Of a stretch of DNA of 64,000 bases, positions 43,023 through 55,616 are shown piece by piece. The translations under genes were made by a program, and so were the position numbers. How positions within the stretch are numbered: position 1 is the stretch's first letter; the number at the start of each line of letters is the position of its first letter. The notes beneath the pieces were generated by a model. It saw nothing but the letters and a program-made list of their open reading frames with translations. It had not been told where the DNA came from and did not search any database. This stretch comes from Alligator mississippiensis (taxonomy: Eukaryota; Chordata; Crocodylia; Alligatoridae), in NCBI RefSeq assembly GCF_030867095.1, contig NC_081828.1, positions 51,065,434 through 51,129,433 on the forward strand. Reading direction: 5' to 3'.

Positions 43023-45825
43023 TATTTCCTTTGTCTCTGGCCTCCCTTTCCTTTCTCCCTTTACTTCCTTTGGCTTCCACAGCTTGCCCCAGCCCCAGGG
43101 GTCAGGGCAGTGCAGCGTGGCTGGTCCTGGTAGTTTAATTATTGTCACATAAGTATACCCAATATTGACATAACACTTTAGAAGAAGCTCCTTAAGACCT
43201 TTTTTTTTTTTTTTTTTTACTAGGGAGTAACAGGCCTGAAGTGGACTGTTTGATTTGATATAAATTCTTATGAGTCTTTGAAATACTTTAAAGAACAAAA
43301 ATACCTGTACAGACTGCCTAAGTGTTTATGTTGAATTTTTGGCTTAAAAGAACGAGCTGAAGAATTTGAAAATCAGTGTGATATTCTTAAAGTCATGAGT
43401 AGTTTTAATACTAATCTGAGGTTATAAACATACATTATTTTTGGAGCAGGATCAGCTGTACTGAGACATATTCTGGCATAGCTGATCCACTTCATTGGTG
43501 TCTACAGACATTGCTTGGGGCCATGGTCCCACAGAGGCCCCTACTGCTCCTGGGCTTTGTGGACCCAATCCTGCAGGACACCAGCCCTGGGTGCTGTGCC
43601 ACTAGTTGTGTCTGCAAGTAGAGGAACCCCCGTGGCCTTGGGCTGTCAGTGCTCGAACACCATAAACGGATGTCTGCTGTGAAAAGGCAACACAGACTAT
43701 TGCTGCAAATCACTGGGGCCATGATTTTGGGCATTTGTGGTGTGTCAAGGGGCATGGACATCTGTTTGCTTGGGTTTTGTGATGCCATAAACATTTTTAT
43801 GGTGGCACATGGGTAACATTTTTTTCAGCCTCAGAGATTCTGTGAGAGACTCCAGCCTGCACCTGCAGGGGTGTAGGCACTCTGCCTGCGTGAGCCTTTG
43901 CCAGTTGTACTTCAGATTCCCATTGTCTGCAGTGACTGTATCAGGCAGGTTGGCATATTGCTCAGAGACACCCTGCATTAGTTCAACTGAGTTGAGACAG
44001 TTTTAAATTAAATGTAGATTCCCTGGTCCATTTCCTTTCACTACCAGTGCGGGTGCCCTTTTTTTCTATCTGACAGCTCAGGTATGCATAACGTAAGGTG
44101 GGTACAGTGCTAGTTTGAAGCAGCTCTTGACAGTTGACTTTCTTTTTCATTCTTTTCCTTTCCTAGAGTTTTTTCTTTTGCTGTGAATAGTAACTGTTGC
44201 CATTAAGCCTGCTATTCATATTTTGATTGAATGGAAGTTGTCTTCAAGATGGCATAGTTTTATGTGCTTATATCTACAAAAAGGTTCTGTCAAGAGAAGC
44301 AAAATGTGTGACTGGGAAGGAACAGATCTGAACTGAGCTGTCACCTGCAAATGAAAGTGATAGAAAAAATCAAATTAAAAACAGTAGGTCTAAAATTGCT
44401 ATTTTCCTGTCTCACTGCAGGGTGCTGCCCTGAAACTACATGCTGGTCAGCTGAATACAGTTTTAAAGAAATCAATTTCAGAATTTAGAGATCTGGGGGC
44501 TGATTATCAAACTTGCTTGTTCCTACAGGTGACTTTCTTAGGTTAAAAGTGGGTCAGCTGTCTGTCCCTCATTTAATTGCCTTCCCCTGCCATTGGGTTT
44601 TATACCATGTGCCATGGCTGTGCCAGACTGAGGACTGCAGTGTAGGCTAGCTAGGAGCCCAAGGATACACCCTACAAAAATTAAGTGCGTGGCAGCCACC
44701 AGTATCTTCATTCCTGGTCATGGAGACACGTAGATCATTCTTGGAGGGGTAGCTCACGGAGACTTCTAGATCTTCTGGCGCAGCTTATTCCATCTAAGTC
44801 TGAGCAAGGAGGCAATTGAAGAGAAGTGACTGAGCTTTGTGCACTTTTATTTTTTTTTCAGTGTCTTGAATAAATAACTGCCAGCCTACCTATTTCCTGT
44901 TAGAACAAGTGAGCGGACTCTTATGTTCCAGTCATCCCACTGTTCACTGTATAGTTTGCAGATGTTGCCAAGAAAAGTGTTTACGTACCTGTGTGAAATG
45001 TCTACTAACTTTTTAATTGTCTTAAAGTGGTGGTCATGTGATGTCAGTTTCATTTTGCTTTCTGGTTGTGTTCCACTAATAACGGATGGATGTTTTTCTC
45101 CACTTAATTTAACCAAATTAGATTAACTATGCATTAGGCCTAAATTGAGAAATCTTTATCAGCAGAGACTCACTGAACAGGGAGATGTCCCTTGGGGTCT
45201 TACTTAAATATGGAGACATTGATGTGGTACAACACAGCTTGCACATGGTTAAGGTTTCTGAAGAGTGATTTTTTTTTTCACTTTGCTATGTCTTTGAGAA
45301 TATTGTAAATCTGTAGTTTACACTCCAGTATTTCTTTGCTCTGTAGATTTTCTTAGCTGTTGTTTCTGTAAGCTACCACAAAGGGTAAACTTAGATACAG
45401 GAAAACTGAGAGGTCATGTTCCTGTTTTTTAGGGAGTAGCAGAGGAAAGCAGCAGGGGGGAACAGACTCTGAAGATGACAAATAAAGAAAAAAAGGCATT
45501 TTTGTTCTTAAAGTGATGCATTTTCTTCAGTTACATTTTTCTCAAAAAGTTTTACTTCTTGTAGTTACAGGTACCAAGTTATAGGCACTGCTGTAGAGAG
45601 AGAGTCACTGGTTCACTGCATGAGTCATTTCCCCTTTTTGTGTGGGTTGTTCACAAAGGAATGAGGGATGATTGCTTTCAGAAAAGGAAAGTGGGATTGC
45701 AGAAGCATAGAAATGGGCAGAAAGGCTTAGCTTAAATTGCAAATGTGGCATCTTTAATCCATTTTGAGCTGATGGTACTTGAGGGTATGAGCCTGTGAAA
45801 CTTAAACTTTTTTGTTAATTTATAG

Positions 45826-45979
45826 GGGTCCCAGAAGATGCTTCAGTGATGACAGACCCCTCAGAGTGAAAGTTAGGAATGAAATTCATTAACTAGCATC
45901 TCCCTCCTCACCCTGATCTGTAATAGACTTCCTGCAGCCCTTGGAAGAGAGGGTCAGGGGAGAAGGGCTGAAGGTCACC
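45826..45979 (+). other. FAM20B: FAM20B exon 2, 5' UTR part (predicted)
   Basis: A pyrimidine-rich acceptor ...TTTGTTAATTTATAG precedes 45826. The UTR runs to the ATG at 45980. It would contain the end of the possible upstream ORF (TGA 45867-45869). The acceptor is chosen by eye; other AG sites are possible. Confidence 0.45.
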
Positions 45980-46356
45980 ATGAAGCTGAAGCAGCGAGTG
46001 GTGTTGCTGGCCATCCTTGTTGTCATCTTCATTTTCACAAAGGTATTCCTCATTGACAACTTGGACACCTCAGCTGCCAACCGCGAGGACCTGCGCGCCT
46101 TTCACCGCATGATGGCAAGCCTGCGTGTGGAGCTGGACCCCCGGCTTGACCATACACTGCAGTCCCCTTGGGAGATTGCAGCTCAGTGGGTGGTGCCCCG
46201 GGAAGTATATCCTGAGGAGACGCCGGAGCTGGGGGCTGTTATGCATGCCATGGCTACCAAGAAAATAATAAAAGCTGATGTGGGATACAAGGGGACCCAG
46301 CTGAAAGCATTGCTGATACTCGAAGGAGGACAGAAAGTGGTTTTCAAACCCAAGAG
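45980..46356 (+). CDS. FAM20B: FAM20B coding exon 2, residues 1-126
   Basis: Starts ATG at 45980 in context TCACCATGA and encodes [19 protein letters not shown]. The hydrophobic run at residues about 7-25 is a type II signal anchor for the Golgi. There follow the stem and the lead-in to the kinase fold ([35 protein letters not shown]). FAM20B phosphorylates the O2 of xylose in the glycosaminoglycan linker, which promotes chain extension. Length and text agree with the vertebrate protein (409 residues in human). The in-frame codons upstream of this ATG are not conserved in the family, so 45980 is the start. Ends AAG AG with donor GTAAAT; the next exon completes the Arg codon. Confidence 0.97.
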
Positions 46357-49300
46357 GTAAATGTTCCCATCAGGCACTGGATAAACGTGCTTGATTTTTG
46401 TTCCTCTGGTTGATTCATGCATTTATGTATAAACACATTGTGTGTGATAATCATTCTAGGATTACAAGGGCTTTTAGGGCTGCCAGGCTGGAATGGAGCC
46501 AAACTGACGTCTAGTAATATTCAGCTGCTCTGTCAACTGAATCTGAGCTGAACAGCTTTGATCCTTAAACCCAGCCTTTCTCTAGATTAGAAGCATAATC
46601 ATTGTGGTTGGTCCTGGGGGAATGTTGGTCAGATCTTAGGTTGCTGAATAGTGTCTTCTGGCTATTTGAAGTACTGGTCATGACTTGAAGAGGCTCTTCC
46701 AGCATTGCTGAGTGGTGCTGGTTGCTATGGCATGTGTACATAGTGGTGACTTGGTTTAGACGGGTGAAGGAGAGGAGATTGATGTTATCTTTTGAACTAG
46801 ATCTGGAAGGCTCTGACGTTACCATTTTAATGTAGTTGTTTTATGTTCATCTCTGTATTTGTCAATGAGAAAACATTGTTTATGTCTTGATTGAACACTT
46901 TCCTGTCTTACCATAGAGCTCAGGAAGAGGCCTGTGCAAGTGTTGGATTTTCTAAACAAACTGGGTACAAGGAAAAAGAGAAAACAGATACTGTGTTCAT
47001 TTTGGGAAAGGGCAATGCAAGTTTAAATACTGGCATCACAGAACAGACGTCCATCCTTCTCCAAGGGATGTGGAGGCAGGCAGCCACAGTATAGACTTCT
47101 ACTACCATGTATTGGAGGAAAATTGCTCTGCTGTAAGAACAAGTGCAAATTTGCCCTGGACAGCTGAAGGTTTCAATACTCTTTCTTTAATGTCCATTTC
47201 TAGGCCTGGTTTAGAGCAGCAGCATGGGGTTGGACTGTGCTGAAACAGTATTCACCTTTTGCACAGAAGCAGTAGTAGCACCACTTGCACAGGCATCTCA
47301 TCTCATAAATACAGGAACAAGACATGGCATTTCTATAGAGCTTTTTATATAACTGGATGCCATAAAGCATTTTACCAAGCATTAAATTACATTCCAGTAG
47401 TGGAAAGCCTGTATGCATGTAGGCAAAGTGGCTGTACTACATCAAGGGCATGAACAACCAGGAATGTTTATAGGAATGCTGGACAAATTGCCATGGTATG
47501 TAGTGCATGTGGGAGAAGAGAGGATAGAGAGGGAATTTTTGGCAAGGACATACGGGTTTATCTATACCATCTTCTATAGAATGCTGGAAGATCTTAAATG
47601 CTTACGTATGGTCAACCTCGGAGCAGGTTGTCAGGTTTCTTACTTGTTGGGGTCTTTCAAAATGATGCCCATGCCTACGGCACAGCATTAGCAGATTGAA
47701 TAGGTTCATGTTCTGCATGCGAGCACTGAATTTGCCTCTCTTGGAATCGCATATATTACTCTTGAGTATTCAGTCTTAGTAATACTACAAGAACAAAGGT
47801 ATAATGAACATTATTGCAATTCCCTGCTTCTGGGAGGGAATTTCATTTCCACGTGAGATAGTCACATAACCGCTTCACTGATCTTTCTGCCTTTTTAGAT
47901 GATTTTGCTTTGAGTAGCTTCTGTCCCCAGCAGTATTGTGTTGTTAAGTCACCTTCATAATAAAGTTAGAGGTTGGGGAAGAGTGGATTCTAGAACACCA
48001 TTTGCCATCTTTGCTAGAAGAATTTTCTCAGAAGATTTTATACTGTGCATATTCTAAAGTTATGAGCAGATCATGCAATAGCAGTCAATTTTAGACCTGC
48101 AGCTTTCAAAGCAACTGTACTTTCAAGAGCCCACAATAGATGTGTGGCTCAGAGACTATATAATCTAAATGGTTTCATCTCTAAATTGTCATTTTTCATT
48201 CCAGAGTTGCTACCAATGCATCCTTATGTTAAATGAACTGCTGGTCCAGCCTCAGTCCCTAGTTTATAAGGATCTGCAGCCCAGAAAATGCTATCACAGC
48301 TGGCATTAATTAGTATTCCTTTTGGTAGTTTTAGCAGAAATGCCAGCAATTTGACTGGATTTGAGGATTATAAGGGCTGCTTTTGTCCCATAAAACTGAC
48401 ACTGTATTGGTGTTAAAGCAAGTTTAGCTGGATACTTTGACAACAGGTTTAGCTGGATATTTTGACATACTTTTGGAGATAGTCCTTGTTTTCTATAGCT
48501 GTTCCTGTAAACACTGGTTAATTCACCACTATGATTTAATTCACTGCTTTTTGATTCTGTGCCAGTCTATGTCCCAATTCGACACAACCCACATTAGTGA
48601 TAATTGATCACTCCTGGATAGTTTGTTATTATTTGCATGTCCTTTGCCAGGGTAAATAAACCAGAGTTTCTCATATTTTTTTAATTAGCATGGACTTTTC
48701 ACAGATACTTACAATTTAAACCCAGAAGGGAACTAACCGTTCTGGTTTCCTGTGTATCATAGGTTATCAAATTTCACCTTGTGATCCCTGTATTGATTCA
48801 GATGATTTGTGTGTGACAAAAACACATCTCCCAGAGAGCTGTCCAGTCCTAACTTACATATTAAAAAGGTGAAGAATTCACCACTTCCTTGATAGCTTGT
48901 ACCCCTGGTTTACCATCTTTGCCATCAAAACAAGCGTACCTTATTTCTAATTTAATGCGCTTGTTTTTAGCTTCCAACTATTCAATCCTGTTATACCCCT
49001 CTCTGCTAAATTAAAGAATCTAGAAAAGATAAGAATCTAGCACAGATTTAGAATCTAGGATTTTCTAACCATTATTAAGTTTCCTCTACAAGAATTGCTT
49101 TAGTCATTTATTGGCAGGCATGGCAGAATTTGATTTTTATTTTTTAATAATGTTGATGGATAATATTGATGTTTATTTTTAAGCATGTATTTTGATTTTA
49201 TTGATTTAAACTTTCAGGTTTGCACAAAATTAGGGACTTGGGGGCAGACAATTTATTAATGACAGTATACTATTATTATAGTGCAATTTAACTGCCCGCT

Positions 49301-50029
49301 GCAACAAATGTAAATACTTTAGGACTGCCGCCAGATGAGCGGCAGAGCTGCCATCTGTCCTGGCTCTGCTCACTCGTAGCTCCCTCATCTACTTTGTTAC
49401 TTTTTCTTCCTTTGTTCCCCAGGCCCCTGGAGTTTCTGGGAGTTGCAGTCCAAACTACAGTCAGCACTGTGCTGTAGGACTGCTCCTCCTGTCATCATCA
49501 CACACTCCATCAGCCATCATTTCTGTTATGTCCCCTTTCTATAAATGTTGATTATTAATTATATAAATATTTTTCTTTGGTCTGCAAGTGTGGGGTGAAA
49601 TCAGTGTTTATCAATAAAAATCACATCCTACCAAGCCTATTTATTGGCCACAATAGCACATTGAGGTCTTATGTTGAGTTACCTGTCAATTTAGAACCTT
49701 TTTCTGAGTCATGGATTTCCATAACACCCCCTCACCTCCCAAATTCTCTGTTTGGCCTGCTGCCTTGATTCATAGAAGTGACCTTGCATGTGGTTGTATT
49801 CAAATAAAATTAGTTAATAGTTTTGGCTACCTAAGCAATCTTCTCCTCATCATAATTTATCACTCTGTCATCTTACTAAATTCATTTCCATCTCCTACAA
49901 GAAATCATTTTAGGTATGACCTAAAGCCAGTTACACTTCAACACAATCCCTCCTTGTGTGGCTTTGAAATATGGTATTTAGAAGAATTCTGCACAAAACA
50001 TTCTACTTCACCATTTACTGCATTTACAG
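46357..50029 (+). other. FAM20B: FAM20B intron 2
   Basis: Donor GTAAAT and acceptor ...GCATTTACAG. AT-rich, with no other gene and no repeat that I can name. Confidence 0.85.
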
Positions 50030-50116
50030 ATATGCCAGAGACTATGTGGTAGAAGGAGAACCATATGCTGGGTATGACAGACACAACGCAGAGGTAGCAG
50101 CCTTTCACTTGGACAG
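50030..50116 (+). CDS. FAM20B: FAM20B coding exon 3, residues 126-155
   Basis: 87 bases, phase 2 in and 2 out, encoding [20 protein letters not shown] then EVAAFHLDR. This is part of the N-lobe of the FAM20 kinase, where acidic and basic residues set the nucleotide site. The second residue pair differs slightly from mammals (YAR for YSR). Donor GTATGG. Confidence 0.95.
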
Positions 50117-51096
50117 GTATGGAATTGTTAGGGAAACTGATTTTACTGTTCCTTTTTTTCCTTTTTTTTTTTTTTTTTGGACCTTTCCTCTTCAGATAGG
50201 TGTTCTGAGACACCACTTTCAGCCTGCTGATCCAACATCCCACAAATTGTTATAAAACATGCAAGGGTAAGCAGTTATTGGGGCCCAAGGACCACTTAGG
50301 GAGTTTTGGTGAGCTGTCACAGGCTGGGTAGGTCCCCATTTTGTCCCCCTGCCCCCTGCAACACCTCACCAAAACTCCCTAAATGGCTCTGTTCCATCCT
50401 CAGCTAGGTAGATGGGATGGGGCTGTGGGCAAGCAGGGAGCAGCATCCAGGAACGGGATGGGCAGGCAGGGCCAGGGCTGGGATCATGAGCCGTGATAGC
50501 ATGGGGCTGGGCCCCAGGGCAGAGCCATGATCTACTCCCTACGCATCCCTGCAATGGGTGCCGGTTCCGTGGTCGTGCACGTGGGGAGCAGATTGTGGCT
50601 CTGCCCCAAGCCCTAGTGGCCCTGTGATCCCAGACTCTCCATGGAGACTGGCCAGGACTTGCATGAGCAGGGCCCAATGCAGGGGGAGCTGGGGCTTGGG
50701 GCTGCTGCCACTGGAGCTGCTGATAAACAAGTCTAGCCACCACGCTGCTGCAGCCTTGCTGAATGCCTGGGGCAATAGAACTGGTCACACATGCCATGGC
50801 CCAGGCTGCCCCTTGCACCTGGGTTGGATGGGACTGAGGGACTCGCTGCAGGCCAGACAAAATCCCTTGGCGTGCTGGATCTGACCCACGGGCCATATTT
50901 TGCTCACCTCTCCAAACCAGCACAGTTTCTGAAAAAGGAAATAATGTCACATTAATTTACTCAATTTTTTAAATATGTCAGCAAGCAAAGAGGAGGAGTA
51001 AATAACCATTTTTAATCTCTGTACTTTTGTATTTTTTTTTAAAGTATATTTCCCCAAAATTTAGAAAGAGAAGTGGGGAAATAGCAGCATTTTCTG
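50117..51096 (+). other. FAM20B: Start of FAM20B intron 3, with an inverted block
   Basis: Contains AGGGAGTTTTGGTGAG (about 50298) and its complement (about 50366), about 55 bases apart. The following 500 bases are GC-rich with hAT-like text near 50870-50915 but no clear ends. The ORF on the - strand at 50366-50950 looks like chance in GC-rich sequence. Confidence 0.35.
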
Positions 51097-52107
51097 TAGA
51101 GGTGCATCAGTGTATCAGTTGCATATCAGATCAGAACTGATAAAAGGAAAATTTACATTATAAGCTATCAGCTTTTTTTTGGCCAGTGCAGCTGATAATG
51201 TCACCAATAAATACAATACACCTTCTGGCCAGGGCCCCCAGACACTGCGTGCATGTGTGCAGCCGCAGCATGCGCATGGCCAGGAATACAGCCAGGCAGC
51301 ATGGAGAGCAGCACCCTACAGGTAAGTCTTTTGAGGGGAAGGGGCATAAGGGGCACAGATCAAGGCCTCCATGGTGAGGGAGGGGAGCAGTGGCAGGGGA
51401 TGGAGGCACTGCCCAGCCAAGGCAGTGAATGGAACCCCCAGGGCCAGGGCAGGGAGTGTGGCTCCCCCCACCCCCCCATGCGCAGGGCAGAGGCAGGTTG
51501 TCCACTGTGGTCTCTGTCCTGCAACCTTTGCCCTAGGAGCCATGCGCTTGCCATATGTCCCCTGCCCATCAGCAGCAGTGGGGGCAGTGAGTTATGCCTC
51601 CCACTGCCAGATGGGCAGGGTGTGCACGGCCAGTGTGTGGCTCCCAGGGCAAAGGCAGCAAGGCGTAGAGCCCCAAGCCCCCAATAGGTAGCCCGCCTCT
51701 GCCCTCACCCCACTTGGCTCTGCTCCTAAAAGCATCCCTGTGCTTAAAAATGGTGGCGGCAGCTTTAGTTCAAGCACCCCCACTGTCATTTTTAATTACT
51801 GGAATGCTGATTCCCTGGACAAGCCACCTGTGGCTCTCCTTTTCCCCATCCTAGCCCTGTGGTCCCATTCACCACCCTGGCTGGGCAGTGTCCCCAGCCC
51901 CTGCCCCATTCCCTCCCTCACTGTGGGGTCCTCTCTCTGCTCCCCCGGATGCTCCTTCCCCTCCACAAACTTACATGCAGGGAGCTGCTCTCCATGCTGT
52001 CCAACTGTGCTCCTGTAAATTGGTTATTGAATCAGTATTGGCCAATATGTCAGGTGAATAATTGGCTACTGGTATCGGCTAAGAAAATCTTTATTGGTGC
52101 ACCCCTA
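51097..52107. mobile_element. hAT element, 1011 bp, perfect 8-bp duplication
   Basis: Starts TAGAGGTGCATCAGTG and ends CATTGG-type text, ATTGGTGCACCCCTA, giving inverted ends. The flanks ATTTTCTG (51089-51096 and 52108-52115) are identical. It has no transposase frame that I recognise. The internal text is partly GC-rich with short repeats. Confidence 0.85.
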
Positions 52108-52171
52108 ATTTTCTGATATTACAAAATTATTTTTATTAGTTAAGTCCCACAAAATCTGTGAAACACTAGAG

Positions 52172-52482
52172 CTGAGATGTAAAACGTATGGCCTGTGGAG
52201 TTAGTTTATCTGGCAGTCTACCAGAAGTTGGAGGTATGGCTCTGCAGGAGTATGGCCTTCTGTAGAATTCAGCATCTGTGACAGGAAAGCAAGCAAGGGC
52301 TATATGACATAGCCCTTGGTCATGCTGCAGCCACCTGGCCTGTCATAATTTGGCTCTGCCACTGCTGGACCCCCACTGGCCTGTCACTGGACTGCTGCAG
52401 CCACCAGACCCATGGATCTGGCCCAGGAGGAGCACTGGGGCCTAGTTCTGGTCCAAGAGTCAGGGTGAGTTTGATACTTCTG
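52172..52482. mobile_element. hAT-like element, 311 bp
   Basis: Starts CTGAGATGTAAAAC and ends GTTTGATACTTCTG, inverted repeats of a Charlie-like kind. The flanks CACTAGAG (52164-52171) and CTCTAGAG (52483-52490) match at 7 of 8. Confidence 0.7.
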
Positions 52483-52499
52483 CTCTAGAGTAACCTAAG

Positions 52500-52985
52500 G
52501 CAGTGGAATGTGCCATATAAGTGAAGTTTAGTGTCAGTAAATGCAAAATAATGCACTTTGGAGGAGGAAAAATATTCATCTACTTTGCAAGCTTCTAAGT
52601 TAATGGGATCCACTCAGGAAAGGGACCTGGGTATTATTGGGACTCAGTAAAAGTCTCAGCTTGAGATGCAGCTGCAGTCATAAACACAAACAGATCAAGG
52701 AATGCTTAAGAAATGGGATGAAGAATACAGAAAATATCATAATTCTATTGCCATAATCAGTGGTGCAGTTTCATCTAGAATATTATGGATGCAGTCATTT
52801 TCATTCTTCCCACAAATGGCTGGTATGCAATTAAAGCGGGTTCAGAAAAGGGCCTCAAAAATTATAAGGGCATGGAAAACTCCTATGAAATGATTGAAAA
52901 TACAGGGAGAGATGAGTAAGGAGGGTCATGATAAAAGTATATGAAATGAATTTTCTAAAGAAAGTAAATTGGTTTCTTCTGTTCC
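52500..52985 (+). mobile_element. Old CR1/L3-like ORF2 3' fragment
   Basis: Frames on the + strand give FSVSKCKIMHFGG-like text, KGPGYYW-like text, and a VQKRASKII block (about 52830-52860) as in the RT C-terminal part of CR1/L3. It is strongly decayed. Confidence 0.5.
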
Positions 52986-53785
52986 TTCTGTCTTGATTCC
53001 AAAACAAGGTATATTTTAATGACAGTAAATGATGGTGTATTCAAAATGATGATTTTATTGCACAATTGTGTAATTCAGCTGTATAAGTCATTGCTGCATA
53101 GGTTATCATTAAGGTAAAAATAAGCAAGGTTAGAAGAGGGATTAGCTATTTATATGCATAGCAATAGCATGAAGATATGCTATTGCACTTTTTGACATGA
53201 ATGATGAGCCAAAATTTGGGGCTCATAGAAAATGAGGAGAAATTTAGGAGGAAACCAGATATATTTTATATAGTCCCTTTTATTTACAGAGAATGTATGG
53301 ATCTTGTCCCTCTGAACATGGGAGAATTAGAAAGCAGGAAGTATTTTATTTGCTTTCAGTTCCATGCCCCTTTCTAGCCAGCACTTTCTTAGCATTTTCA
53401 CAGGTCCGTGATGCCAGTACTTTTGAGACTGTTTTGTCGTTCTTGGCTACCTTCTCTTCCTTGCTTCTTTGGTTTTTCTCCTGTCTTTCTAAGAGATGTA
53501 TCCCTATCCCAAGCAAATATCCAGTGACAGCCCTCTGCCTACATGTTACTTGTATTTGTGTTTGCTCTGGATGGTGATGTCTCCCTGTTTTGGGTGGATG
53601 CTGTACACTTTTGGAGGCAGCGTTCTGGTTTATTAATGACAATTTCTTTATCTATTCCTGTATTATCCCTTGTACAAAAGCAGTATGCTGTCAGACTGTT
53701 TTGTTCCAGAACTTATGCCAGGTTCATTTCCTCTTTCACAGTCAGTAGGATAAAAAACAGTGGAGTCTGGCTACTGGGGTGGGGC
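52986..53785 (+). other. FAM20B: FAM20B intron 3, middle, nothing recognised
   Basis: AT-rich, with no gene or family that I can name. Confidence 0.4.
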
Positions 53786-53793
53786 ACACCTAT

Positions 53794-54558
53794 TAGGGCT
53801 GTGCAAAGCTTCAGTCCCTGATTCGATTTGGCGGAGAGTCAGCCCGATTCGGTGGCCAAATCTCTGAATTCAAATTGAATCAGAGGACCATTTAATCTCT
53901 CTGAATCGAATCGGAACCCTCCAAATTGATTTGGAAAGATTAGGAGATTTGGACATAGAGAAAGCTTTAAATGTTTTTTCTACATACATCTAGGTAGCAG
54001 GGGCTTGTGAGTGCTGTGATGCTGGGGCATATCGAGTGTCCCACAGAAGCGTGGGGGGGTCCCCAGCACACTTGGCAGCAGACTCAGAAATGAACCAGAG
54101 CCCCCCTGCGTCCTCCCCCAGCCCAGTGACTGGTGCCTTCTAGGTCTGGGGCGGGGGGCACCCAGGGTTCCCTTGCTGCTGATTGCTGAGCCGGAGGTGG
54201 TGCAGGGTGGGGCCCCCAATGTGCTCCCTCTTGAAGTGGATCGGAAATACTTCCGGTCCACTTCCGGGTTCGCCAGCAAGCACTTGGAGGCCCCCCCGCA
54301 CTCCTGTGGGACTCTCCATGGACCCCAGCATCACAGCGATCATGAGCCATGCCTGCTACCTCAAGGAATGTAGAAAAAACTTTTAAAGCTGTATCTATGT
54401 CTAAATCGCTGATTCTCCGAATCAGCATAGAATCTTCAGATTCAGCTTTAGCCGAATCGAATCAGGGACAGTGATCCGAATCAATTAATTGAATCACTGT
54501 TCCTGATTCGGGCTGAATCCAAATCCGAAACAAATAGGGTCCACTTTGCACACCCCTA
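53794..54558. mobile_element. hAT-like element, 765 bp
   Basis: Starts TAGGGCTGTGCAAAGCTTC and ends ACTTTGCACACCCCTA. The flanks ACACCTAT (53786-53793) and ACAGCTGT (54559-54566) match at 6 of 8. The inside is made of blocks of GAATCGAATCGG-type text that pair with reverse-complement blocks near the right end. Confidence 0.75.
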
Positions 54559-54620
54559 ACAGCTGTGTGCCTTCACAACCATGTATTTTTCCTTCTTGCT
54601 GTTTAGCAATAGGATGAGCC

Positions 54621-55611
54621 TGTGGCAGAAGGCCACCTCTGTTTCTCCCCCAAAACGCTGCTCTGTGACAATTTGGTTAGGATGGGCACAGCAGGGGATA
54701 TACACCTTACCCTGTCTCTTTAGGTAACCTGAGCTGGATACATTCCTGAGGGAGGGGGGAAACCTGCTCCCTCTGCCTACGTGACTGGCATCACATACCG
54801 GGCTCCCTGGGGAGCTTAGGAGCTTCCAGTCTGCCCAGCAACTAGTGATGCATTTCAAATTGGTTGGCTGACAGCCAACAGGTGCTGGCCTCTATTGGGC
54901 CAGGCAAATAATAGGGACAATATAAGTTAAGGACTGCCCAGGAGGAGGGGGCAGCAGCCATGAGGAAGATTCAGAGAGAGAGAGAGAAGAGCTGGACCAT
55001 CTGAAACTTGCTCTTTCTCTCAAAATTCATGATCAAGGAACTGCCTGCCTCCAGAGGGAATCTCCACCTGCCTCTGGATGATACTTGTGAGTAAGCTACC
55101 TGAGATCTAACTAGAGATATAGCTTGCAGTAACTCAGATGCGTGATCAAAGGCTACCCAGCCATGCCAGTTTGCTGTATGGCATTTCTCTGATATTGCTC
55201 TACCCTGTACCCTATTCCAGCCCTACCCCTTATAACCAGTAAAGTTTTCCTTTGTACTTAACGTGGGAGACTTATTGAGAATGGGTCTAGATTATGCTTT
55301 GGGGTCCCCTTGGTTCGGCTGACTAAGGGAGACCACTACTTGTGCTTCCGACTGAGGGAAGCACCCCCAAGTGCTTGAAGTGAGTCAAGTACCCTCGAGG
55401 GCTACTAGGCCTGTGTTACCCAGGGGACACAGAGCCAGAATCAAGCCCAGTCCTGGGTGGGCAGTTTTTACCCCAGGCTAGCAGGTGTGCTCCAGGAAGG
55501 GGGTCGGCCAGACATGAGGCGCCCCCAGGGAGGCACTCAGAGCCTGGAAGGTGGTCAGGTGCAGTGAGGTGGGTGGTTCAATGCAGGAGCACCCCCAACT
55601 GGCCCACCACA
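54621..55611 (+). repeat. Solo LTR, 991 bp
   Basis: Starts TGTGGCAGAAGG and ends CCACCACA, flanked by GAGCC at 54616-54620 and 55612-55616, an exact 5-bp duplication. A TATA-like CAATATAAG (about 54917) and an AGTAAAGTT poly(A)-like site (about 55240) fit U3-R-U5. No internal retroviral genes are present, so it is a solo LTR left by recombination. I do not name the family. Confidence 0.8.
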
Positions 55612-55616
55612 GAGCC

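Larger units (their letters stand above)
34581..45825 (+). other. FAM20B: FAM20B intron 1 (predicted)
   Basis: GTGAGT donor, and the acceptor ...TTTATAG before 45826. It contains the mobile elements listed below (CR1 37142-37346, hAT pair 39991-40851, Tigger end 42564-43022). The rest, including 34960-37141, 37347-39990, 40860-42477 and 43025-45825, has no gene that I can support. Confidence 0.5.

Noticed and set aside
45941..45979. Upstream in-frame ATG at 45941 as FAM20B start
   Set aside because: The 13 extra residues are not part of the known FAM20B N-terminus, and the ATG at 45980 matches the family start exactly.
50366..50950. 194-codon antisense frame in GC-rich intron sequence
   Set aside because: No motif; it coincides with a repeat-like GC-rich stretch, and equally long frames occur on the other strand.
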